In this document: one piece after another, positions 1-5,579 of the stretch
Layout of the letters: each line of letters opens with the position of its first letter
Numbering within the stretch: position 1 is the stretch's first letter
Source: an uncultured Veillonella sp.
GTDB taxonomy: Bacteria > Bacillota > Negativicutes > Veillonellales > Veillonellaceae
Assembly (NCBI GenBank): GCA_959608595.1
Contig: CAUHTB010000028.1
Span: forward strand, 1-7,409
DNA: 7,409 bases
Direction: 5' to 3'
Notes under the pieces: model-generated
Told to the model about the DNA's origin: nothing
Databases searched by the model: none
Seen by the model: the letters and a program-made list of their open reading frames with translations, nothing else
Position numbers and translations under genes: made by a program

Positions 1-103
1 TATATACAAGCTTTTATATAAAAATTAATCATAAATTATAAAATTATCATCCTTTTTTAATATATATTTAAAAAATTGTAATATCTCCTTTTTTATATGT
101 AAC
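1..103. other. AT-rich intergenic end, no gene seen
   Basis: This stretch beyond the typA terminator is almost entirely A and T. On the minus strand it contains two AGGA-type purine runs (about 48-56 and 86-94), but neither is followed at normal spacing by a start codon with a sustained reading frame. A TATAAT-like hexamer (minus, 40 to 35) has no recognisable -35 box. It is best described as an intergenic spacer leading to whatever lies left of the window. Confidence 0.5.
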
Positions 104-135
104 AAAAAACGACGCCCCCATAGGAACGTCGTTTT
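104..135 (-). terminator. Intrinsic terminator of typA
   Basis: A perfect 9-bp inverted repeat pairs AAAACGACG (106-114) with CGTCGTTTT (127-135) around a 12-base loop. On the minus strand the stem is followed directly by a run of six T (104-109, partly inside the stem). It begins 16 bases past the typA stop codon. The plus-strand side also has four T after the stem, so weak bidirectional activity is possible. Confidence 0.85.
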
Positions 136-150
136 ATATCACTAAGGATA

Positions 151-1962
151 TTATTTTTTGTTTTTAGCAGCTTTCGCACGTGCGTTACGATCAAGGATTG
201 TTTTACGCATACGAATGCTTTCAGGTGTTACTTCAACGAGTTCGTCATCGTTAATCCACTCAAGAGCTTGTTCCAAGGAGAAGATACGAGGTGGAGTCAA
301 GCGTACTGCTTCGTCAGAGGAGCTGGAACGCATGTTAGTAACGTGTTTTTTCTTACATGGGTTAACATCCATATCAAGTTCACGAGTATTTTCACCAATA
401 ACTTGGCCTGCGTACACGTCTTGGTTAGGACCAACGAACAATGTACCACGGTCTTGAACAGAGTTCAAACCATATGGAGTAGTTTCGCCATTTTCGAATG
501 CTACCAAAGCACCGCGTGTACGGGAAGGAATTTCGCCTTTGTATGGTGCATAACCATGGAATACATGGTTCATAATACCATTACCTTTTGTAGCTGTTAA
601 GAATTGTGCACGGAAACCAATCAAACCACGAGCAGGAATTACGAATTCCATACGAAGGTAACCAGCTAACTCAACCATGTTAGTCAATTCAGCTTTACGT
701 TGGCCAAGATTTTCCATTACAGTACCCATGAATTCTTGAGGTACGTCGATAGTCAATGCTTCTAATGGTTCGCACAATTTGTCGTTAATAGTTTTGAAGA
801 TTACGCGAGGTTTACCTACTTGTAATTCATAGCCTTCACGACGCATAGTTTCGATCAATACAGCCAAATGCAATTCGCCACGGCCAGATACTTTGAAAGC
901 ATCTGCAGAATCAGTTTCTTCTACCTTCATAGAAACGTTAGTTTCTACTTCGCGGAACAAACGATCACGCAGATGACGGGATGTAACGAATTCACCTTCG
1001 CGACCTGCGAATGGAGAGTTGTTTACGGAGAATACCATGGACAATGTTGGTTCGTCGATGGAGATGGATGGTAATGCTTCAGGATTTTCAGCATCTGCTA
1101 CAGTTTCGCCGATATTGATATCGTCGATACCAGCGAACGCAATGATATCACCCATTTCAGCTTCGTCAGTTTCAACACGGTTCAAGCCATTGTATGTATA
1201 TACACGACCGATTTTCGCTTTACGAGTGCTTTCACCAGTCATGATAGCTACTTGTTGGTTAGGTTTCATTTTACCGCGAACGATACGGCCTACTGCGATT
1301 TTACCGATAAAGTTATCGTAATCAAGTGTAGTAACCATGAATTGAAGAGGACCTTCCAAATCACCTTGTGGTGCAGGAATTTCTTCGATCAATGTTTCAA
1401 ACAATGGTTCCATATTTACAGCTTCGTCATCCCAGTTAGTTTTAGCCACACCAGCACGAGCAGATGCGTATACTACAGGGAAATCTAGTTGGTCATCATC
1501 AGCTTCAAGTTCCATGAACAATTCAAGAACTTCATCTTCAACCTCTTTAACGCGTTGGTCAGGACGGTCGATTTTGTTGATAACTACGATTGGTTTCAAT
1601 TTTTGTTCTAAAGCTTTACGCAAAACGTATTTTGTTTGAGGCATTGGACCTTCGTAAGCATCTACGAGAAGCAATACGCCGTCAACCATGTTAAGTACAC
1701 GTTCTACTTCGCCACCGAAGTCAGCATGGCCTGGAGTATCAACGATGTTGATTTTAATGCCATCATGCATTACAGCAGTGTTTTTAGACAAAATAGTAAT
1801 ACCGCGTTCACGTTCCAAGTCGTTGGAGTCCATTACGCGTTCTGCTACTTTTTCATTTTCACGGAACACATGGCTTTGTTTTAATAACGCGTCCACCAAA
1901 GTAGTTTTACCATGGTCAACGTGGGCGATAATCGCTACATTACGAAGATTTTCGCGAATCAT
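151..1962 (-). CDS. typA: Translational GTPase TypA/BipA
   Basis: TypA (BipA) is a ribosome-associated GTPase of the EF-G/LepA class. It supports 50S subunit assembly and growth under cold or other stress, and acts in the cytoplasm. The 603-residue length is normal. All G motifs are intact: AHVDHGKTT at residues 13-21, RGITI at 53-57, DTPGHADF at 75-82, NKID at 129-132 and SAR at 167-169. Beyond residue 200 come the beta-barrel domain II, an EF-G-like domain III and the BipA-specific C-terminal region (roughly 480-603) with a lysine-rich tail. The ATG at 1962 has GGGAGG five bases upstream, which fixes the start. The gene is monocistronic, with its own promoter at 2057-2086, a leader of about 90 bases and a terminator at 104-135. 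Nothing is truncated or unusual in the protein. Confidence 0.97.
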   Translation of the reverse strand: MIRENLRNVAIIAHVDHGKTTLVDALLKQSHVFRENEKVAERVMDSNDLERERGITILSKNTAVMHDGIKINIVDTPGHADFGGEVERVLNMVDGVLLLVDAYEGPMPQTKYVLRKALEQKLKPIVVINKIDRPDQRVKEVEDEVLELFMELEADDDQLDFPVVYASARAGVAKTNWDDEAVNMEPLFETLIEEIPAPQGDLEGPLQFMVTTLDYDNFIGKIAVGRIVRGKMKPNQQVAIMTGESTRKAKIGRVYTYNGLNRVETDEAEMGDIIAFAGIDDINIGETVADAENPEALPSISIDEPTLSMVFSVNNSPFAGREGEFVTSRHLRDRLFREVETNVSMKVEETDSADAFKVSGRGELHLAVLIETMRREGYELQVGKPRVIFKTINDKLCEPLEALTIDVPQEFMGTVMENLGQRKAELTNMVELAGYLRMEFVIPARGLIGFRAQFLTATKGNGIMNHVFHGYAPYKGEIPSRTRGALVAFENGETTPYGLNSVQDRGTLFVGPNQDVYAGQVIGENTRELDMDVNPCKKKHVTNMRSSSSDEAVRLTPPRIFSLEQALEWINDDELVEVTPESIRMRKTILDRNARAKAAKNKK

Positions 1963-2000
1963 AAGATCCTCCCTTTAATTCTTTTAGTATATTCTATATC

Positions 2001-2027
2001 ACATAGCGCTTGTGAAAGTAGCTATGT
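2001..2027 (-). other. Hairpin in typA leader
   Basis: ACATAGC (2001-2007) and GCTATGT (2021-2027) form a perfect 7-bp stem with a 13-base loop in the predicted 5' untranslated region of typA. An alternative 5-bp stem pairs TCACA (1999-2003) with TGTGA (2011-2015). It shares bases with the first stem, so both cannot form together. It lies about 40 bases ahead of the start codon. A regulatory role is inference only. Confidence 0.4.
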
Positions 2028-2056
2028 AGGTATATTCCCAAAATTGGCAACACTTA

Positions 2057-2086
2057 ATTATAACGTAGTCTATAGAAAAAAGTCAA
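2057..2086 (-). promoter_or_regulatory. Sigma-A-type promoter of typA
   Basis: On the minus strand, TTGACT (2086-2081) is followed after an 18-base spacer by a perfect TATAAT (2062-2057). Transcription should start near 2050, giving a leader of roughly 88 bases before the typA ATG. A second TATAAT lies further upstream (2132-2127) but has only a poor -35 match, so this one is preferred. It lies downstream of the murB terminator, which fits an independent typA transcript. Confidence 0.65.
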
Positions 2087-2180
2087 AGAAATACAGGATT
2101 TCTAATCATGGCAATTTCTACATTTGATTATACTTTTGAGTCATCTTAAGGCTAAATTAGCTACATAAGCATATGGTATT

Positions 2181-2244
2181 AAAAAAGATTTCTTATGATA
2201 CCTTGCCTCAAATAAGATAAGAGGAACGTCACATAAGAAATCTT
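2181..2244 (-). terminator. Intrinsic terminator of murB cluster
   Basis: A perfect 13-bp inverted repeat pairs AAGATTTCTTATG (2185-2197) with CATAAGAAATCTT (2232-2244). On the minus strand it ends in six T (2186-2181). The 34-base loop is unusually long but contains its own small hairpin, CCTC (2206-2209) with GAGG (2221-2224), which would shorten the effective loop. It starts 20 bases past the murB stop codon and ends the moaC-trmL-ylbF-murB direction of transcription. Confidence 0.75.
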
Positions 2245-2264
2245 GTATTAATATTTAGTTTGTA

Positions 2265-3197
2265 TTAATCTTCACCAATCATACGTACTTCTGGCTCCAG
2301 ATGTACACCATGTTGATCATATACGCGTTTTTGTACTTCTTTAATAAGATCAAGTACATCTTTAGCTTTAGCATTGCCAGTGTTGATAACAAAGCCAGCA
2401 TGCTTATGAGATACTTGTGCATCACCAACAGATAATCCTTTAAGACCTGTTTGTTCAATCAAAGTACCTGCAAAATACCCTGGTGGGCGCTTAAAGGTTG
2501 AACCCGCGCTAGCATACTCTAAAGGTTGTTTAGATTCGCGCTTTTCTGTGAGCTCATCCATGCGAGCCTTAATAGCATCCTTATCACCAGGTTGTAACGT
2601 CATAATAACCTCTCCAATAACCTCATGATTATCGTGGAATACGCTATGACGATATCCAAAATCTAAGTGAGATGCATCGTACTCCTTAATATTGCCCTCG
2701 AAGTCTACAGCTAGTACTGAAGTGACCACATGGCTCATTTCCCCGTCATAAGCACCTGCATTCATAAATACAGCACCACCAAGTGTTCCTGGAATACCAA
2801 TGGCAAATTCAAGGCCAGATAGTCCGTTTTCCCAAGCAAATTCAGAAGCATCTTTTAACATATAACCAGAACCAATGCATAATACATTATCATTGCAATC
2901 CATGATTTGTGTCATATGTCGAACCGATACGACAGCACCGCGAATACCACCATCTTTCACCAAAATATTGGAGCCGCAACCAATAATAGTTACAGGCACT
3001 TGTAATTCGTGAATCTTGCGTAGCGTAAAGCTCAACTCATCCATCGTCGTAGGTTCAATAAATAAATCAGCAGGACCACCAATTTTAAATGTCGTATGAT
3101 GACAAAGCAGTTCCTGTTCTCGTACACGTGTACTAGGTAATTTCTCTAATAAGGCTTCTTTTAAGTCCTTAATGCTTTGGTTGTTGTTGTTCGCCAT
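2265..3197 (-). CDS. murB: UDP-N-acetylenolpyruvoylglucosamine reductase MurB
   Basis: MurB is the cytoplasmic FAD enzyme that uses NADPH to reduce UDP-GlcNAc-enolpyruvate to UDP-MurNAc, the second committed step of peptidoglycan synthesis. The 310 residues show an FAD-binding domain (about 35-200) with TTFKIGGPAD at 35-44, GCGSN at 73-77 and IGIPGTLGGAVFMNAGAY at 133-150. The C-terminal domain has AGSTFKRP at 231-238, with S233 as the likely proton donor, and EPEVRMIG at 301-308, with E303 as the conserved acid. The tyrosine/loop insertion of type I MurB is absent, so this is a type II enzyme. An in-frame TAG at 3201-3203 sits two codons before the ATG, so no earlier start is possible. There is no good SD at normal spacing. 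The start lies 29 bases inside the preceding ylbF-like gene, which points to translational coupling. Confidence 0.96.
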   Translation of the reverse strand: MANNNNQSIKDLKEALLEKLPSTRVREQELLCHHTTFKIGGPADLFIEPTTMDELSFTLRKIHELQVPVTIIGCGSNILVKDGGIRGAVVSVRHMTQIMDCNDNVLCIGSGYMLKDASEFAWENGLSGLEFAIGIPGTLGGAVFMNAGAYDGEMSHVVTSVLAVDFEGNIKEYDASHLDFGYRHSVFHDNHEVIGEVIMTLQPGDKDAIKARMDELTEKRESKQPLEYASAGSTFKRPPGYFAGTLIEQTGLKGLSVGDAQVSHKHAGFVINTGNAKAKDVLDLIKEVQKRVYDQHGVHLEPEVRMIGED

Positions 3198-3537
3198 GAT
3201 CTAACACTTTCATCCCCTCAGTGATTGGTTCGCTAATGATTTTATAAATATCATTAGAGATTTGGCTCCAACGCATTTGTGCTTGTAAATAAGCAGCCGC
3301 TGCAGCATTTTCTTGAATTTGAGGCATCAATTCCTCTTGTTTCTTTTGCAATTCATCAGCTTCTGGTGCACCAGACAACTTTGCGTATTCCCATTGCATT
3401 TGTTGTGCCATAAATGTGCGTACCAACGCCGCCGCTACTGCGTCAGCTTTCAAAGCTTCTTGAGCTGCCATTAATTCTTTGTACTCTTCGGATTCACGCA
3501 TAGCGTGAGCTAAATCATGAGCTTTATCGTAGTTCAT
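3169..3537 (-). CDS. YlbF/YmcA family regulator
   Basis: This 122-residue protein matches the YlbF/YmcA (Com_YlbF) family of small all-helical cytoplasmic proteins. In Bacillus, YlbF and YmcA form a complex with YaaT that affects RNase Y-dependent mRNA maturation, competence, biofilm formation and sporulation. Its role here is not known. Visible family traits are the N-terminal helix NYDKAHDLAHAMRESEEYKE (2-21), the alanine-rich helix with FMAQQMQWEY (42-51), and a C-terminal helix with the QAQMRWSQISNDIYKII stretch (85-101). There is no signal peptide or membrane segment. A longer frame from a GTG at 3558 exists, but GAGGAGG (3549-3543) lies inside that extension and five bases before the ATG at 3537, so 3537 is the start. 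The C-terminal EQQQPKH is encoded by the CAA repeat shared with murB. I leave the symbol empty because paralogues are hard to separate. Confidence 0.85.
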   Translation of the reverse strand: MNYDKAHDLAHAMRESEEYKELMAAQEALKADAVAAALVRTFMAQQMQWEYAKLSGAPEADELQKKQEELMPQIQENAAAAAYLQAQMRWSQISNDIYKIISEPITEGMKVLDHGEQQQPKH

Positions 3538-3542
3538 AATAT

Positions 3543-3549
3543 CCTCCTC
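3543..3549 (-). promoter_or_regulatory. RBS fixing the ylbF-like gene start
   Basis: GAGGAGG on the minus strand stands five bases before the ATG at 3537. This rules out the upstream in-frame GTG at 3558, which has no SD of its own. Confidence 0.8.
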
Positions 3550-3598
3550 TAACAACACCTGTCAAAATACTACCTCTCATGTAGATTGGGTAGAATTT

Positions 3599-3627
3599 CT
3601 AATACATATTTATTGTATATATCTCAA
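3599..3627 (-). promoter_or_regulatory. Possible promoter for ylbF-like gene and murB
   Basis: TTGAGA (3627-3622) and TATTAG (3604-3599) are separated by 17 bases in the 104-base gap between trmL and the ylbF-like gene. The -35 matches consensus at five of six bases and the -10 at four of six. No clear terminator follows trmL, so this would be an internal promoter rather than the sole source of the murB message. Confidence 0.3.
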
Positions 3628-3641
3628 TAGTGAAAGTATAT

Positions 3642-4127
3642 TTATTTAGGTTGAATCCAGTTGCCTTCGGCTTTAAGATCTGGATAATCAAGTTGGCGCA
3701 TAGCTTCATAGGCAATAATGGCGACTGCGTTAGATAAGTTTAAAGAACGCGCCTCATCTACCATTGGTATGCGAATACATGTTTCTTCAACACCTTCTAA
3801 TAAGCTTTCAGGCAAGCCTCTTGATTCAGGGCCAAATACGAGCATATCCCCGATTTCATACTTTACCTCGGAGTGGGTATGCTTTGCTTTTGTAGTAGCG
3901 TAGAAATATCTGCGATTAGGATATTTCGCATACAACTCTTGAATATTTTCATGTACCTGTACATCTACCAAATGCCAATAATCGAGACCAGCTCGTTTCA
4001 CGTGCTTATCGTCGATAGAAAAACCAAGTGGTTTGATAAGATGTAGGGTCATATGATTAGCTGCGCATAAACGCGCTATATTTCCTGTATTGCCAGGGAT
4101 TTCTGGCTCATAAAGTACTATTTCCAT
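3642..4127 (-). CDS. trmL: tRNA (cytidine(34)-2'-O)-methyltransferase TrmL
   Basis: TrmL is a SPOUT-superfamily enzyme that uses S-adenosylmethionine to methylate the 2'-OH of the wobble nucleotide 34 in tRNA-Leu isoacceptors. It works as a cytoplasmic dimer with a trefoil-knot active site. The 161-residue length is that of the minimal TrmL/YibK type, with no added RNA-binding domain. Diagnostic motifs are PEIPGNTGNIARL (8-20), AGLDYW (46-51), the SAM-knot motif FGPESRGLP (98-106), and IRIPM (118-122) followed by RSLNLSNAVAI (127-137). The start ATG has AGGGGA eight bases upstream. It follows moaC by 28 bases on the same strand, so the two are probably cotranscribed, although their functions are unrelated. 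No anomaly is seen. Confidence 0.93.
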   Translation of the reverse strand: MEIVLYEPEIPGNTGNIARLCAANHMTLHLIKPLGFSIDDKHVKRAGLDYWHLVDVQVHENIQELYAKYPNRRYFYATTKAKHTHSEVKYEIGDMLVFGPESRGLPESLLEGVEETCIRIPMVDEARSLNLSNAVAIIAYEAMRQLDYPDLKAEGNWIQPK

Positions 4128-4155
4128 TTTCGTTCCCCTATTCTTTATATCTATA

Positions 4156-4668
4156 TTATTCTACAAAGGAACGCACAAAATGTCCACTTTTCCCGCCTTC
4201 TTTTTCTACGAGGTATGTAGGTCCCATAATCATGCCTTTATCAATGGCCTTACACATATCGTATACGGTGAGCAAGCCCACTTGTACAGCTGTAAGGGCC
4301 TCCATTTCAACGCCCGTTTTTCCAGTAGTCTTAACGATGGCACGTACCTTGACGGCCTTGTTATGATTTTCATCAGTGCAAGCAGGGCTTTCACCATCTA
4401 CTAAAGAGCAGTGAACCTCAACCTTTGTGAGCGCTAATGGATGACAAAGAGGAATGAGATTGCTCGTTTGCTTAGCCCCCATAATAGCAGCTAGTTGCGC
4501 AACACTAAGGACATCGCCCTTTTTTATAGTACCTCCAGCAATGCGCTCATAAATTACATCATTGATTGCTATGAATCCTTCTGCGATGGCTGTGCGGGAT
4601 GTGATATCCTTATCGGATACGTCCACCATCCAAGCATTACCATCTTGATCAAAATGTGTTAAATCCAT
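4156..4668 (-). CDS. moaC: Cyclic pyranopterin monophosphate synthase MoaC
   Basis: MoaC converts 3',8-cyclo-7,8-dihydro-GTP, the product of MoaA, into cyclic pyranopterin monophosphate in molybdenum cofactor synthesis. It is cytoplasmic and hexameric in known cases. The 170 residues carry the full signature: MVDVSDK (14-20) and RTAIA (25-29), IPLCHPL (72-78) with H76, TGKTGVEMEALTAV (115-128), YDMCKAID (136-143) with the catalytic Asp137 and Lys140 pair, and GGKSG (158-162). It is slightly longer than the 161-residue E. coli protein because of a charged insertion around residues 92-104. TAAGGA lies six bases before the ATG. No other moa or mob gene is in the window, so the rest of the pathway must lie elsewhere. 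It is divergent from the hydrolase gene and first in the run leading to murB. Confidence 0.96.
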   Translation of the reverse strand: MDLTHFDQDGNAWMVDVSDKDITSRTAIAEGFIAINDVIYERIAGGTIKKGDVLSVAQLAAIMGAKQTSNLIPLCHPLALTKVEVHCSLVDGESPACTDENHNKAVKVRAIVKTTGKTGVEMEALTAVQVGLLTVYDMCKAIDKGMIMGPTYLVEKEGGKSGHFVRSFVE

Positions 4669-4776
4669 ACTATATCCTTACTAATTATGCATAAATTATC
4701 ATCAATAGTTTTATTTTCATTAGTTATATTATACAATAGAATTAAGATTTATATGTATAAGGAAGGAAGTGTTCCT
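4669..4776. promoter_or_regulatory. Divergent promoter region, moaC / hydrolase
   Basis: This 108-base AT-rich spacer must drive both divergent genes. On the plus strand TTTTCA (4714-4719) and TAGAAT (4737-4742) with a 17-base spacer form a plausible promoter, with a leader of about 28 bases before the hydrolase. On the minus strand a perfect TATAAT (4733-4728) could serve moaC but has no good -35. A 10-bp palindrome TTATGCATAA (4685-4694) lies just upstream of the moaC RBS and could be an operator. The assignments are tentative because such hexamers are common in AT-rich DNA. Confidence 0.35.
4759..4776 (+). promoter_or_regulatory. RBS of the UPF0173 hydrolase, with a small hairpin
   Basis: AAGGAAGGAAG (4759-4769) provides the SD seven bases before the ATG at 4777 and sets that start over the in-frame ATG at 4687. 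The second half, AGGAA (4764-4768), can pair with TTCCT (4772-4776) across a three-base loop, directly against the start codon. Confidence 0.6.
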
Positions 4777-5454
4777 ATGAAAACAAAACTAACTTATTTC
4801 GGTCATGCTTGCTTTATGCTAACACGCGGTGATGTGTCCATGATTTTCGACCCATTCTTAACAGGTAATACATGGGATATCGCAAAAAAAGAAGATATTA
4901 AATGCCAATATATCTTTGTCAGCCATGGTCACGATGACCACTATGGCGATACAGATTTCATTGCTAAAGCAAATGATGCGCTCGTTATCTCTACTGCAGA
5001 GGTAGCTGGTAAAGCAGCAGCTGCTGGTTGTCGTACACACGCTATGCATTTAGGCGGTAAATTCGACTTTGAATTCGGTTCTGTTCGCATAGTACCAGCC
5101 TTCCATGGTGCTGGTATCCCTGGTGGTCATGCAGCAGGTTGTATCGTAGACTTCTACGGAGATATTGTATACTTCGCAGGTGATACAGCACTCTTTAGCG
5201 ATATGAAATTGTTGAATCGCTTTGGCGATATTGACTACGCTTTACTTCCTATTGGTGATAACTTCACGATGGGCGTTGAAGATGCGGCTCTTGCTGCTTC
5301 TTATGTAAAAGCGCGTATCTCCATTCCAATTCACTACAAAACATGGCCTATTATCGACCGCGAACCAGGTGTATTTACAAGCTTAGTTGAAGGCAAATAT
5401 AATCAAACAGCCCTCATTATCGACCCAGGTTCCTCTATCGAGCTCAATAACTAA
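4777..5454 (+). CDS. UPF0173 family metal-dependent hydrolase (YtkL-like)
   Basis: This is a cytoplasmic metallo-beta-lactamase-fold hydrolase of the UPF0173 family, with B. subtilis YtkL as a relative. The substrate is unknown. The 225-residue length matches the family, which is near 227. It opens with the typical MKTKLTYFGHACF. The metal site is complete: HGHDDH at 50-55 (H50, H52, D54, H55), H110, D136 in AGDT, and H186 in PIHY. There is no signal peptide. An in-frame ATG at 4687 would add 30 residues, partly hydrophobic, but that extension lies ahead of the SD and of the family's conserved first residues, so I reject it. It is transcribed alone, divergent from moaC and convergent with the VWA gene, and ends 23 bases before a strong terminator. 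Confidence 0.92.
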   Translation: MKTKLTYFGHACFMLTRGDVSMIFDPFLTGNTWDIAKKEDIKCQYIFVSHGHDDHYGDTDFIAKANDALVISTAEVAGKAAAAGCRTHAMHLGGKFDFEFGSVRIVPAFHGAGIPGGHAAGCIVDFYGDIVYFAGDTALFSDMKLLNRFGDIDYALLPIGDNFTMGVEDAALAASYVKARISIPIHYKTWPIIDREPGVFTSLVEGKYNQTALIIDPGSSIELNN

Positions 5455-5477
5455 AATAACAAATAACATCTACGTAG

Positions 5478-5511
5478 AAATGACGCAATTCTAAGGAATT
5501 GCGTCATTTTT
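5478..5511 (+). terminator. Intrinsic terminator of the hydrolase gene
   Basis: A perfect 14-bp stem pairs AAATGACGCAATTC (5478-5491) with GAATTGCGTCATTT (5496-5509) around a four-base TAAG loop. A T run extends from 5507 to 5511. In the other direction only three T follow the stem, so it should act mainly on the plus strand and only weakly on the convergent VWA gene. Confidence 0.92.
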
Positions 5512-5515
5512 ATAT

Positions 5516-5576
5516 GCTTTTATAAACGCTTCTCTAGGTTAAACCAAAATATATCAGTGCTCAACCTTTATAAAGC
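5516..5576. repeat. Imperfect nested inverted repeat between convergent genes
   Basis: GCTTTTATAAA (5516-5526) faces TTTATAAAGC (5567-5576), complementary apart from one extra T. Just inside it GGTT (5537-5540) faces AACC (5563-5566). The element lies immediately after the stop codon of the VWA gene and could form its transcript 3' end, but no T run follows on the minus strand, so I do not call it a terminator. Confidence 0.35.
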
Positions 5577-5579
5577 AGC

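Noticed and set aside
1..32. Minus-strand ATG at 32 with an open frame running off the left edge (starts MINFYIKA)
   Set aside because: Only about ten codons are visible, no SD lies at proper spacing, and the composition is the same AT-rich spacer as its surroundings.
1999..2015. TCACA-N7-TGTGA resembling a CRP-type operator
   Set aside because: The half-sites are in the reverse order to the CRP consensus (TGTGA-N6-TCACA) and the spacing differs.
1912..2127. 71-codon plus-strand open frame across the typA start and leader
   Set aside because: It is mostly antisense to typA and its leader, has no RBS, and gives a composition unlike a conserved protein.
3538..3558. GTG start giving a seven-residue longer YlbF-like protein
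   Set aside because: The GAGGAGG RBS falls inside the extension and there is no SD before the GTG.
3600..3620. Short ATAC/GTAT inverted repeat after trmL as a terminator
   Set aside because: It has only four AT-rich pairs and no T run, so it is too weak to call.
4687..4776. 30-residue N-terminal extension of the hydrolase, with a hydrophobic run resembling a signal anchor
   Set aside because: It lies upstream of the SD and across the promoter-like sequence, and the family begins at the MKTKLTYFGHACF segment.
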